Assembly (NCBI GenBank): GCA_937127435.1
Contig: CAKZLZ010000093.1
Coordinates: 1 to 53,627, forward strand
Reading direction: 5' to 3'
Length of the DNA stretch: 53,627 nt
DNA from: an uncultured Verrucomicrobiota bacterium
Lineage (GTDB): Bacteria; Verrucomicrobiota; Kiritimatiellia; SS1-B-03-39; UBA6053
Shown in pieces: positions 25,335 through 33,575 of the stretch (the stretch's first letter is position 1; the number at the start of each line of letters is the position of its first letter). The position numbers and the translations under genes were made by a program. The notes beneath the pieces were generated by a model. The model saw nothing but the letters and a program-made list of their open reading frames with translations. It was not told where the DNA came from and did not search any database.

Positions 25335-26309
25335 TTACGCTAAAACTCCGCCGCAACTTGAGCCCTGGCCGGCGGTACATCCGAAGCAGTGGGGGGCGGT
25401 GCGGATGGGGATTTGTTTCCAGCGGCGAACGTCTACGTCCCAGAGGCGAAGAGGGGTGAAATCGTCTCCAAGGTGCATCTCCATCTGTTGGTTGAAATCA
25501 CAGTCGTACACCGCGCCCCGCCAGTCCACGCTGATGGTGTCCCTGCACATCAGACCGGCGACGGAGCCGGGGTTGAAATTATCGATAAGCAGGGCCATAT
25601 AGTCCTCGTAGGAACCGCGGTTGCGCAGGTAATTGGCGAATCGGGCCACCGGGAGGTTGGTGAGGGCGTAGAGTTTATGGAACTCGATTCCAAAATGTGT
25701 TCGCAGCTCCCGCTTGTAAACCGCCTCCAGTTTCTCCTGATCCGGTGGCAGCATGGCGCCGTTGGGGTTGTACACCAAATCCAGTTTGAGATCATCACGG
25801 ATGCCGTACCCGATACGGTTGAGGCGTTGCAGGGCCTCGATACTTTGGTCGAACACGCCGTTGCCTCTCTGGGCGTTGACGTTGTCCGGGGAATAACAGG
25901 GCATGGAGGCCACGATTTCGACCCGGTGTTCCGCCAGGAATTCTGCGGTGCCCTCGTAGCCCGGCTGCAACAGGATGGTCAAGTTGCAGCGGTCCATCAC
26001 GTGAGCGTGCCGTTTTTTAAATTCGCCGACCATGTAGCGGAAGTCGGGATTCATTTCCGGCGCGCCACCGGTAAGGTCTACGACATCCACGGGATTTTCG
26101 TCGTACCAGTCGAGAATGCGGTCGATGGTTTCGCGGGTCATGATTTCTTTGCGGGTGGGTCCGGCCGACACGTGACAGTGCACGCAACTCAGATTGCAGA
26201 GCCAGCCTACATTGATCTGTAGAACCCGCGGAGCGCCCCGCTCCAGTTGCATTCGGTGTTCGCCCAGTTTCTGTTCAAAATCGGTTGTGTGTTCAATGGT
26301 TGAATTCAA
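25335..26309 (-). CDS. arsS: ArsS-like radical SAM protein of arsenosugar biosynthesis
   Basis: The start is TTG at 26309, with AGGAG six bases upstream and a TTGA overlap with the DUF547 stop. The protein has 324 residues. C38-x3-C42-x2-C45 in LCNLSCVHCHVSAGP binds the radical SAM cluster, and DLTGGAPEMNPDFRYMV is the following SAM loop. The C-terminal tail has the family pattern HCFGCTAGQGSSCGGVLA with C308, C311 and C319; some relatives carry selenocysteine in this tail, whereas here cysteine is encoded and the stop is TAA. ArsS in characterised systems transfers a 5'-deoxyadenosyl group to dimethylated arsenic. No arsM is in the window, so the substrate here is an inference. Confidence 0.88.
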   Translation of the reverse strand: MNSTIEHTTDFEQKLGEHRMQLERGAPRVLQINVGWLCNLSCVHCHVSAGPTRKEIMTRETIDRILDWYDENPVDVVDLTGGAPEMNPDFRYMVGEFKKRHAHVMDRCNLTILLQPGYEGTAEFLAEHRVEIVASMPCYSPDNVNAQRGNGVFDQSIEALQRLNRIGYGIRDDLKLDLVYNPNGAMLPPDQEKLEAVYKRELRTHFGIEFHKLYALTNLPVARFANYLRNRGSYEDYMALLIDNFNPGSVAGLMCRDTISVDWRGAVYDCDFNQQMEMHLGDDFTPLRLWDVDVRRWKQIPIRTAPHCFGCTAGQGSSCGGVLA

Positions 26310-27115
26310 AATATGCTCCTGAGGGGGTTGTGCTGGTAATCGTCACCGGTGGTTCCCTGGTCGTTTAATCCCCAGTCATAGGATTTGTAGCGGATGCTGT
26401 ACCCGCCTTTGTTTAAAAATTCATGATAGTCGGCGGGACCGAATTGCACCAGGACCTTTTCCACGCTGTGCTCCCCGGTAAAATCTTCGGAATACCAGTC
26501 GAAAATTTTCGAAAGTTCCACCCTGCCGTTGTTTCGCCAGCCGTGGTCGGGATCGTAGGTGTTGAGATCCGACCGTGCGAGCCAGACACGGTAGCGTTCG
26601 CGCATGAGCTTTTCCCAGTTTTCAGCCGTGTAGGCGCGGTTATGTAACGGGGGGCAACTCCGGGCGGCGCACACCACCAGTGCGTGAACCTTCCAGCCGA
26701 TGAGGGGACGCAGCATGTCGTGTTCGATCATGTCCACAGATACCTGTTGCCCCCCGATTGTGTATCGTTTTCCATCAAAGGGCGCATCCAAAAGCCGAAT
26801 ACTTTGCACGGGAAAATTGTCGAGAATGAATGCGATGGTGAACGCGTTGTAGGCATTGATCAGCGAGGCGTTGAGATCATCGTCCCTGGCGGGCGTTTCC
26901 GGAACGGGGGCGAATTGGGAAACGTAGGATTTCAACGCCGCGACATCCTCCTGGTTATTTTTCCAGGTTTTATAATCCACAAGACCCTTGTCGTCCACGT
27001 AGCGTTGCAACAGGCGGTCCAGAGGGGTGTGGTCTATGTGCGCGGGAACTTCCGGAACTTCGGCAAACAGCCGGAATGCGGTAAACATAATAAAAGAGAA
27101 AAAGAGGTGTTTCAT
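26306..27115 (-). CDS. DUF547 exported protein
   Basis: The start ATG at 27115 overlaps the stop of the VTT gene (ATGA), and the stop overlaps the ArsS start (TTGA). The protein of about 269 residues has a signal peptide (MKHLFFSFIMFTAFRLFAE). The DUF547 core follows: LINAYNAFTIAFILDNFPV, then KVHALVVCAARSCPPLHNRAY with conserved cysteines, and VELSKIFDWYSEDF. DUF547 proteins have a transglutaminase-like fold, and the conserved Cys and the N-A-Y-N motif hint at an enzyme, but no reaction is established. It recurs with VTT proteins and this disulfide oxidoreductase type. The periplasmic location, between a membrane protein and a cytosolic radical SAM gene, is notable. Confidence 0.87.
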   Translation of the reverse strand: MKHLFFSFIMFTAFRLFAEVPEVPAHIDHTPLDRLLQRYVDDKGLVDYKTWKNNQEDVAALKSYVSQFAPVPETPARDDDLNASLINAYNAFTIAFILDNFPVQSIRLLDAPFDGKRYTIGGQQVSVDMIEHDMLRPLIGWKVHALVVCAARSCPPLHNRAYTAENWEKLMRERYRVWLARSDLNTYDPDHGWRNNGRVELSKIFDWYSEDFTGEHSVEKVLVQFGPADYHEFLNKGGYSIRYKSYDWGLNDQGTTGDDYQHNPLRSIF

Positions 27116-27804
27116 GAGGCGTCCTCGGTTGTGGATTCGAGTTCTGAGGTCACGTTTTTCATGGCCCGGCGGGCCAGACGGGTGACGTAAATCGTGACGG
27201 CGAGGGTAACGGCCAATCCGATCAGGTTGTAGACCATCTGCAGGGTGTCGGGCTTCTGCGCCGCAGTCCGGGCAGCATAGCCCCCGTAAACATAGAGCAG
27301 CGTTCCGGGCAGCATGCCTACCCAACTTGCCAGCACATAGGGCCAGAATTTTACGCCGGTCAGACCCAGCAAATAATTCAGGGCCACGTAGGGGAACACC
27401 GGGGACAATCTCAACAGCGCCACGATTTTCCAGCCTTCTGCGGCCACTGCCCTGTCTACGGCCTGGAATTTTTCACCCGAGGCAAATTTAGCGCGAACCT
27501 TGTCGCGGGCCAAGTGGCGGCCCACCAGAAAGGCGAGCGCAGCACCCAGAGTTGATCCCAGCGAAACCGCAATCATCCCTTTCACCAACCCGAAGGCCGC
27601 ACCCGCGCCGAGGGTCAATACACTGGCCGGAATCAGAAACACGGCCGCCACGGCGTAGGCCCCCACAAACAGCGCCATTCCCGGCCAGCCCAGTTCCTCT
27701 ACGTAGGTCGTGAACGTTTCCAAACCCTCTTGGATGGGCAATGTCATGTATGCGACAACAAAGGCCGCGATTAAAATCGATAGAATCAGAAGTTTTGTTT
27801 TCAT
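27112..27804 (-). CDS. TVP38/TMEM64 (VTT-domain) membrane protein
   Basis: The ATG at 27804 (MKTKLLILSILIAAFVVAYM) is preferred to GTG at 27822. The VTT (SNARE-associated, DedA-like) domain shows FVGAYAVAAVFLIPASVLTLG, GAAFGLVKGMIAVSLGSTLG, AALAFLVGRHLARD and the signature LRLSPVFPYVALNYLLGLTGVKF. About five to six membrane segments are visible. Family members are implicated in lipid scrambling or membrane-potential-linked transport; a specific substrate is unknown. It overlaps the DUF547 gene by four bases, and this pairing together with the oxidoreductase recurs in many bacteria. It lies 126 bases after the DoxX/MauE-like gene. Confidence 0.9.
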   Translation of the reverse strand: MKTKLLILSILIAAFVVAYMTLPIQEGLETFTTYVEELGWPGMALFVGAYAVAAVFLIPASVLTLGAGAAFGLVKGMIAVSLGSTLGAALAFLVGRHLARDKVRAKFASGEKFQAVDRAVAAEGWKIVALLRLSPVFPYVALNYLLGLTGVKFWPYVLASWVGMLPGTLLYVYGGYAARTAAQKPDTLQMVYNLIGLAVTLAVTIYVTRLARRAMKNVTSELESTTEDAS

Positions 27805-27930
27805 GCCTATAGGACGATGCACTTGTGAAATTATTCCTTTGTTATTTTAAAATCTGTTCCCTGAAAGCGTTGTCCACGGAGTTGCAGGGAAATGGTGGGT
27901 GGAATGGCTGAGGATTTTAGCGCCGGATGA

Positions 27931-28326
27931 TTATAGTGGGTCAAGGGTGTATTTGGTATCCAGATCTCTGAGGATATAGAGGGTGAAGCACGCGGCCAGC
28001 ATGGGCCAGGCGGCAAAGAAGAGCATGTTCATATCCAGATACGCCTTCCAGGAGGAGAGAGTGGAAACGGTGTGCATTAGCAATATGGCTCCATAAGAAA
28101 TCCGTTTTTTAAATCCTGCCACAAAGGCGAGGACAAGCAACGCCTGCAACCCGCCCATGGCGTACAGGGCGGCGTGTTCTATTCCGGGAAGGCTGTAGAA
28201 CTTTTCGAAAATCTTGGCCGCATGGCCGGGATTGATAAATTTATCGAGTGTCCATACTCCCATCACGATAAATACGCCGAGTCGAAGACTGAGAAGAGCC
28301 CATTGAATTCTGTTTTGTTGGTTCAT
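27931..28326 (-). CDS. Small four-helix membrane protein, DoxX/MauE-like
   Basis: The 131-residue protein has about four hydrophobic helices (LLSLRLGVFIVMGVWTLDKF, MGGLQALLVLAFVAGFKKRI, AAWPMLAACFTLYILRD) with an N-terminal FIVMGVWTLDKFINPGHAAK segment typical of DoxX/MauE-like proteins. MauE relatives assist disulfide handling, whereas DoxX relatives are quinone-linked. It is the first gene of the minus-strand arsS-like cluster and probably sits closest to its promoter in the 28327-28610 divergent region. The family assignment is by topology, with no decisive motif. Confidence 0.65.
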   Translation of the reverse strand: MNQQNRIQWALLSLRLGVFIVMGVWTLDKFINPGHAAKIFEKFYSLPGIEHAALYAMGGLQALLVLAFVAGFKKRISYGAILLMHTVSTLSSWKAYLDMNMLFFAAWPMLAACFTLYILRDLDTKYTLDPL

Positions 28327-28610
28327 AAGATTGTGTCCTGTTTATGGTTTATAGCCGATAGGCTTTGGTGAGACGGGTAGAGGGGAATTTACTTACAGCT
28401 TATCCAAAGACGTTTGGGATCTGGGGGATTCAGAACAACTTTTCGACCCCGCCCGGGAATATTATGTCTGCGCCAGCGTCTTAGGCTTTATGAAGACTTC
28501 CTTTAGGTTATCCATGGTGTTTATGTCCGTTTCCCGTTGTGCGGGGCTAACCTGCGCGCCTGTCCCACATTACAAAATGAATACCCGCTTTGATTTTAAG
28601 TGATGGCAGG
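28327..28610. other. Divergent control region of the arsS-like cluster
   Basis: This 284-base interval has no gene. A small dyad, AGCC-GATA-GGCT (28353-28364), lies 27 bases upstream of the minus-strand start. No arsenic-repressor-type long dyad and no clear -35/-10 pair could be fixed on either strand. Confidence 0.4.
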
Positions 28611-29459
28611 ATGCATACGTTAGACCTTGCCCCCATAGAATCAGAACGGCTCCTTGTATTTGGTGGACCTTACGGCAACCTTGAAGCTGTAAAAGCCTTA
28701 TTCGCTGAAGCGGAAAAACTGGGTATCGCGGCAGAGCATATTATTTGCACGGGCGATATCATGGCTTATTGTGCGGATCCCTTGGAAACGGCATATTTTA
28801 TACGTAATAAAGATATTCGCATCATTCAGGGAAATTGCGAACAGGCTCTGGCCGAAGCGTCCGAAGAGTGTGGCTGTGGATTTGCGGAGGGTTCGAGCTG
28901 TGACATGCTTTCAAAATCCTGGTTTTCATACTGTGCGTCTCAAATAAATACCGATCTCAAAGAGTGGTTTACGACGCTACCCATGTATTTGCGTTTCAGG
29001 TTTGGCAGCAAGAATTTCGTCGTTGTGCACGGCAGTCCACGGGACATCAGCGAATTTGTATTTGCTTCCGATCCTGAAGAACAACTGAAAGATCATATTC
29101 GCCAGGCCGATACGGATTGCATCATTGGCGGTCATTCCGGACTGCCGTTCACAAAAGTGCTGCATGATAAGTGCTGGCATAATCCGGGGGTACTCGGGAT
29201 GCCTGCGAATGATGCCACGCCACGGACCTGGTATAGCCTGATGACACAAGTAGATGATGGAATTGTATTTGAACACAAATCACTTTCATACCCAGCTATG
29301 GCAGCGCAGGCTAAAATGAATGAGGCCGGATTGCCGCAAGTATATGCGCAAGCACTGACATCCGGGCTCTGGCCTTCGCTGGATATTCTGCCCCAAAGTG
29401 AAACGCTTCAAACCGGCGTGAGCCTGATTGAACAAAAAATTGAATGGGGAATTTCATGA
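28611..29459 (+). CDS. Metallophosphoesterase-fold protein with degenerate metal site and Cys-rich insert
   Basis: The ATG at 28611 is chosen; an in-frame TTG lies 21 bases upstream. The 282-residue protein follows the calcineurin-like phosphoesterase order: strand and loop VFGGPYGNLEAV, CTGDIMAY, IIQGNCEQAL, VVVHGSPRDI, and IIGGHSGLPF. The first motif is normally DxHGN, and here the two metal ligands are replaced (G19-P20-Y21). The usual GHTH is GHSG. GD, GNC and HGSP are kept. Between motifs three and four is an insert EECGCGFAEGSSCDML with C87, C89 and C97. The gene is divergent from the arsS-like cluster and overlaps the symporter by ATGA. A thiol-based metal or metalloid site is a hypothesis. 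Confidence 0.82.
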   Translation: MHTLDLAPIESERLLVFGGPYGNLEAVKALFAEAEKLGIAAEHIICTGDIMAYCADPLETAYFIRNKDIRIIQGNCEQALAEASEECGCGFAEGSSCDMLSKSWFSYCASQINTDLKEWFTTLPMYLRFRFGSKNFVVVHGSPRDISEFVFASDPEEQLKDHIRQADTDCIIGGHSGLPFTKVLHDKCWHNPGVLGMPANDATPRTWYSLMTQVDDGIVFEHKSLSYPAMAAQAKMNEAGLPQVYAQALTSGLWPSLDILPQSETLQTGVSLIEQKIEWGIS

Positions 29460-30871
29460 ATTCGGAACATGTTATCGCACTTTGGGTTTTGGCCCTGACC
29501 TATATGGGAATCGTCTGGTGGCGAACACCGAAGAATGTAAGCTCATCAGGTTTTTTTACAGGGCGGCAAGAAAATGGGAAAGAACCGTCCTTATGGCTTC
29601 TGGTCTCAAGTGCTGCCATCTCATGGATTTTTGCCAAATCGATTGTGAATGCCGCCAATCTTTCAAACGCCTTCGGATTTCTGGGCGGGGTCGGGTACGG
29701 GGTTTATTATTTAAGCTTTATTGTCGCGGGGGTTGCCTTTTATATCATTCGCACCCGTACGCCTTATGATTCCCTGCCGGCTTTCCTGCATGGAAAATAT
29801 GGTTTGGTGGGTATGCGCTTGTTCCTGATAGCGGTGTGTATTCGCCTCTATAATGAAGTCTGGTCAAATACAAAAGTCGTGGGTACCTTTTTCGGCGCGG
29901 AAGGAAGTTTTCACTACTGGCTGGCCGTTCTTGTATTTACGATTTTCACCGTGATCTATACCTGGCGAGGCGGACTGCGTTCGAGTCTGCTCACCGATGC
30001 CGTACAGATGATTTTCGCCGGACTGCTACTGGCAATTATTCTCTATGTTATTTCCCCGCCCCTGATCAAAGAGTGGCCTCAGACCACACCGGATATGAAA
30101 GGCGCAGCCCTGACATTTTGCCTTTTAGCCTTTGTTCAGATTTTCAGTTATCCTTTTCATGATCCGGTGTTGACGGACAGGGCTTTTATTACGAATCCCA
30201 AAACCATGCTGAAAGGTTTTATTCTGGCCGGGGTGATCAGCGGCGCTTTTATTATCTTGTTCAGTCTGGTGGGAGTGTTTGCAAACCTTCAGGCTTATAC
30301 GGGCAATAACGCGGCCTTAAGCGTCTCCACAGCGCTCGGTCTGCCCATGCTTTTGGTTTTTAATGTGATGATGTTGACCAGTGCCGGATCAACATTAGAC
30401 TCAACCTTTTCCAGTGCCGGAAAATTGGGGGTTCTGGATTGGAAGGTGCGCACAGGGATGACCGAAAGCAGTGTGGGGCATGCGAGGTGGCTGATTATGG
30501 GGTTGGCTGTTTTGGGAAACCTTCCGTTATTGACCCTTTATATGGGCGATCAGATCGGGCCTGCCATTATCGCGGCTACGACGATCAGCGGTACCATGGT
30601 CATGGGTCTTGCTCCGGTTATTCTGCTCAGCTTTCTGCCAACAAGCGCACTCAATTTTCATCTAGCGTTCTGGCCAGGGTTATTTTTGGGCAGTGTATTG
30701 GCATTTATGCCTGAACGCTTTCCGGAATGGATCGCAATAGGTTCCGGCAAATATGCATTGGCAACCGGTATTAATATTTATGGACTGGCCCTTTGTACGG
30801 CAGGATTTCTGTTGGGTAGTTTACGAACCTATTTAAATCAGAAGGAGAGTCGTTCATGTTCGGCGACATGA
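29456..30871 (+). CDS. Sodium:solute symporter family protein
   Basis: The ATG at 29456 overlaps the phosphoesterase stop (ATGA); an in-frame ATG 12 bases earlier is possible. The 471-residue protein has about twelve to thirteen membrane helices and begins with a variant of the SSS N-terminal pattern (SSSGFFTGRQENGKEPSLWL, VSSAAISWIFAKSIVNAANL). TWRGGLRSSLLTDAVQMIFA is the conserved SSS helix 5 region with the D that contributes to the sodium site. Family members import sugars, proline, nucleosides or anions with sodium. Being coupled to the phosphoesterase and divergent from the arsS-like cluster, it may move the product or substrate of that pathway; the cargo cannot be read from the sequence. 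It ends 27 bases before the convergent anti-sigma gene. Confidence 0.87.
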   Translation: MNSEHVIALWVLALTYMGIVWWRTPKNVSSSGFFTGRQENGKEPSLWLLVSSAAISWIFAKSIVNAANLSNAFGFLGGVGYGVYYLSFIVAGVAFYIIRTRTPYDSLPAFLHGKYGLVGMRLFLIAVCIRLYNEVWSNTKVVGTFFGAEGSFHYWLAVLVFTIFTVIYTWRGGLRSSLLTDAVQMIFAGLLLAIILYVISPPLIKEWPQTTPDMKGAALTFCLLAFVQIFSYPFHDPVLTDRAFITNPKTMLKGFILAGVISGAFIILFSLVGVFANLQAYTGNNAALSVSTALGLPMLLVFNVMMLTSAGSTLDSTFSSAGKLGVLDWKVRTGMTESSVGHARWLIMGLAVLGNLPLLTLYMGDQIGPAIIAATTISGTMVMGLAPVILLSFLPTSALNFHLAFWPGLFLGSVLAFMPERFPEWIAIGSGKYALATGINIYGLALCTAGFLLGSLRTYLNQKESRSCSAT

Positions 30872-30898
30872 GTTGCCCCGTGTTCGTCTAAGGTTCGT

Positions 30899-31630
30899 TT
30901 ACCAGATGGCGTCAAAATCCATGGGTTCCCCGCGGGTGGCCACTGCGAACAGTTGGCCCTCGCGCTCAAGCGCACGCACATTCCAGCCGTATTCTTGTTG
31001 CCAGTGCTCCGTTGACGCATCCACCAATCCCCGGGTTTGGTCGTCAAAGACAAAAAGATGAACCAGTTGCCCCTCAATTGAAAAACACAGCAAGCTGACT
31101 TGGCCCCCGCGTCCATCCTGGAAGATCTTGCATCCGTTTCCTTGTGCAGTCTCGAACAGGGCGGGGAGAGATGCGGGGACAGGAGCTCCTTTTTCACGCA
31201 ACCAGTCCCGCAGTTCCCCGGCGGAATTCGCCATGTGGTCCAACGAATGGGCGCTGTCGGCAAGCCGGGCGACTTGAAATCCTTCGGGATCCCAGCTTAC
31301 GCCGGGGCTCAGGGGAAATATTATCCCTATCGCGATCAACAGTATGGCGGCAATGGGAAGAAAAATCCGGGTCCATCGAGACAGACGGGCGGGCTTCCGC
31401 ACGTCAAGGGATGCCGTGGCTAATAGCGACTCCTTGGCGTCGTCCGGAGGGCGGATCTCGGCAAGCGTATTGGCCATGCGGGTGTCGAAAGCACGTTCGC
31501 GCTGAAGCCAGTCCCGCATTTCGGGATCGGCCTCGGCCTGTTTCAACGCGTGGATAAAATCAGGATCGGTGCTATCGGATCCTTTGGGGCGATAGGCGGA
31601 CAAAATGGTTTTGGCAGTTTGATTATCCAT
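30899..31630 (-). CDS. Membrane-anchored anti-sigma factor-like protein
   Basis: The ATG at 31630 (MDNQTAKTILSAYRP) overlaps the ECF sigma gene by eight bases; the longer frame to 31783 is its shadow. The N-terminal about 90 residues are charged and helical (DPDFIHALKQAEADPEMRDW, LQRERAFDTRMANTLAEIRP), as in anti-sigma domains. One membrane helix follows (RIFLPIAAILLIAIGIIF), and the C-terminal about 120 residues are extracytoplasmic (QVSLLCFSIEGQLVHLFVFD, EYGWNVRALEREGQLFAVAT). There is no zinc-binding HxxxCxxC motif, so it is not a ZAS-type anti-sigma. The position directly after the ECF gene and the topology support the role. Confidence 0.78.
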   Translation of the reverse strand: MDNQTAKTILSAYRPKGSDSTDPDFIHALKQAEADPEMRDWLQRERAFDTRMANTLAEIRPPDDAKESLLATASLDVRKPARLSRWTRIFLPIAAILLIAIGIIFPLSPGVSWDPEGFQVARLADSAHSLDHMANSAGELRDWLREKGAPVPASLPALFETAQGNGCKIFQDGRGGQVSLLCFSIEGQLVHLFVFDDQTRGLVDASTEHWQQEYGWNVRALEREGQLFAVATRGEPMDFDAIW

Positions 31631-32162
31631 GGCGGGCCTCTTGAGGAAAAGGGACAATTTTGGGTTGGGACACCTGTTCCATGCGTTCCCGAAGTTGGTC
31701 TTTGGCGCGGCGCAGCCGGGACATAACCGTTCCGATGGGAATGTCCAGCACTCCGGCGATTTCCTTGTAGGACAATTGTTCAATATAAAAGAGAGTGATG
31801 GGTGCGCGAAAAATTTCGTCCAATTCGCCCAGTATGCGTATCAGAACCTTGGCGTCGTGCGATTGCTCGCCCCCGTGGTCTGTCGTGCCGCGGAATTCCG
31901 GGGAATCATCCAAAGATTGACTCGGATAGCGAACGCTGTGGCGGTATTGGTCCACGTACTCCCGGTACAGCACACTGAACAGCCAGGATTTGACCTTGGA
32001 CGCGTCGCGAATTTTCGCCCGGTTTTGTGCCAGCCGGTGAAAGGCGTTCTGGGTTAAATCCAAGGCACGGTCGTGCTGTTGACAAAGAGAAAGCGCGAAG
32101 CGGTAGAGAGGATCATACCATTCGTGGACCGCCATTTGAAAGTTTTCTTGCGTGAGGTGCAT
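31623..32162 (-). CDS. ECF-type RNA polymerase sigma factor
   Basis: This 179-residue protein has region 2 (YDPLYRFALSLCQQHDRALD, LTQNAFHRLAQNRAKIRDA, SKVKSWLFSVLYREYVDQYR) and region 4 (APITLFYIEQLSYKEIAGVL followed by DIPIGTVMSRLRRAKDQLRE), joined by a polar linker. This is the minimal ECF architecture. The anti-sigma-like gene overlaps its 3' end. The pair is 750 bases from the convergent symporter gene, so control of the arsS-like block is possible but not shown; no second copy of a promoter signature could be found here. The signal sensed is unknown. Confidence 0.9.
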   Translation of the reverse strand: MHLTQENFQMAVHEWYDPLYRFALSLCQQHDRALDLTQNAFHRLAQNRAKIRDASKVKSWLFSVLYREYVDQYRHSVRYPSQSLDDSPEFRGTTDHGGEQSHDAKVLIRILGELDEIFRAPITLFYIEQLSYKEIAGVLDIPIGTVMSRLRRAKDQLRERMEQVSQPKIVPFPQEARHG

Positions 32163-32294
32163 ATACGTATGACGCTAGGTGTAGTCTTTTATTCCCGGCG
32201 GGGAATCTTTTTTCTCCAGGTTTGATTGATGCGGTTAATTCATCATATCTTATTGGATCTCGATGCGCCACTTTATGATGAAGATCCTTTTCTT

Positions 32295-33362
32295 TCAAAT
32301 ACCGATGGCATGGAACCACTGATGATGTTCACGCGATGCATAGCTTTTGTTGCAGGCTACGGTGGAAAGGACTTCAAGGGACGACTTTTCCTCCTGGGCC
32401 AACGCCTTCTCCCGCGCTTCCCCGGGGGTAATGCCAAACGCGGCCCGGAAATTTCGATTAAAGGTCGCAGGATGTTTGAAGCCCCAACTGTAGGCAATTT
32501 CAGAAAGGGAGCGCTTTACATGTTCGGGATTTTGAATGTCGCTTAGGCAGCGTTGCAAACGTAGGTTCAACTGATACTTGGAGATCCCGCCCAGGGGTTC
32601 CAACAGATGATAGAGTTGGCGGCGGGAAATACCGAAATGCCGGGCAATCTGCTCGGGAGCGAGGTTCGACAAGCCTAAGTTTTTCCGAATGTATCGTTTG
32701 ATTTGGTAGGCCAGTAGTTCCTTCATCGCCGGTGTCTTCAAGGTTTCTTCCGACAAGCTAACGTCCGACATGGCGGCTCCCACCAGAGCAAGGGTGGCAT
32801 CTTCCACCCGCCGTGCTTCCTGGGTGGTGAAGCGGGGGGCCAGATCATAACTCGATATCAAGTGCTGGCGCAGCAGTGCGGTTGACGGACTTTCTTTGGG
32901 GAGGGTCAAACCATGCCAGGACCCAATATTCGGTATCAGCTTTTCAATGGTGGGCCGGGGCCACATCAGCGTGATATGTCGAAAATTCCGATTAATATTG
33001 TCCACGGGTTGCGCGAGGTCAAACACGATGATATCTCCGGCCTCTGCGTAGGTGGTCCGCTGACCGACCCCAAACTGCACGCTTCCTTCTAAAAAAAGTT
33101 GGATGAGCACACCATCCAAACCATCCCGGGTGGCTTTGCGCTGAGACCGCACATACCGGCCTGATGATGAGGCCAACCCGCCAAGGACCGAGTGTCCGAA
33201 ATGATACAGATCAAAATCGGCGTAAAATAAACCATCGTCTTCGGGTGAACACTGAATTTGTTCCACATCGAATATGACCGACATGTCCTCCCGCCACCCG
33301 GAAAAGCGCTCGCGCTCTGGCAGGTTGTCGGTGTTAAATATAGAATGGGGTAGTGAGGACAT
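32295..33362 (-). CDS. AraC family transcriptional regulator
   Basis: The ATG at 33362 (MSSLPHS) is preferred to the start ten codons upstream. Residues about 1-215 form an AraC-binding-like cupin domain (GVLIQLFLEGSVQFGVGQRT, AGDIIVFDLAQPVDNINRNF). The C-terminal double HTH has IRKNLGLSNLAPEQIARHFG, ISRRQLYHLLEPLGGISKYQ and SEIAYSWGFKHPATFNRNFR with AAFGITPGEAREKA. This layout (AraC_binding_2 plus HTH_18) matches regulators such as the GadX/FeaR-like group. It is divergent from the autotransporter-repeat PEP-CTERM gene, with three dyads in between, so it may control that gene or itself. A tail of about 35 residues after the HTH is unusual. Confidence 0.9.
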   Translation of the reverse strand: MSSLPHSIFNTDNLPERERFSGWREDMSVIFDVEQIQCSPEDDGLFYADFDLYHFGHSVLGGLASSSGRYVRSQRKATRDGLDGVLIQLFLEGSVQFGVGQRTTYAEAGDIIVFDLAQPVDNINRNFRHITLMWPRPTIEKLIPNIGSWHGLTLPKESPSTALLRQHLISSYDLAPRFTTQEARRVEDATLALVGAAMSDVSLSEETLKTPAMKELLAYQIKRYIRKNLGLSNLAPEQIARHFGISRRQLYHLLEPLGGISKYQLNLRLQRCLSDIQNPEHVKRSLSEIAYSWGFKHPATFNRNFRAAFGITPGEAREKALAQEEKSSLEVLSTVACNKSYASREHHQWFHAIGI

Positions 33363-33423
33363 GTGGCATCTATAAAGGTTTCCACCCCCCAAAAAGTCAA
33401 ATGAATAACGATCTTGAGTAGAG

Positions 33424-33536
33424 GTTTCCTATGGAAATTTCATAAAACGAGAGGTTTTTACACAGATCGTCAACTCTTTGCACCCATCGCAAAGCCTGCA
33501 TGCTTGGTCTAAAGACGGACCTGAATTACATTCAGG
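33424..33536. promoter_or_regulatory. Three dyads between the AraC regulator and the repeat-protein gene
   Basis: TTTCC-TAT-GGAAA (33425-33437), CTTTGC-N7-GCAAAG (33476-33494) and CCTGAAT-TAC-ATTCAGG (33520-33536, perfect 7-bp arms) are spaced along the divergent region. The last one is 39 bases before the ATG at 33576. They are candidate operators; which protein binds is unknown. Confidence 0.45.
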
Positions 33537-33575
33537 GTACGAATAAGTCCTCTTGATCCCTCCTCTGGAAAACGC

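Noticed and set aside
25389..26222. 277-codon frame opposite arsS
   Set aside because: It is the antisense of a well-conserved radical SAM gene.
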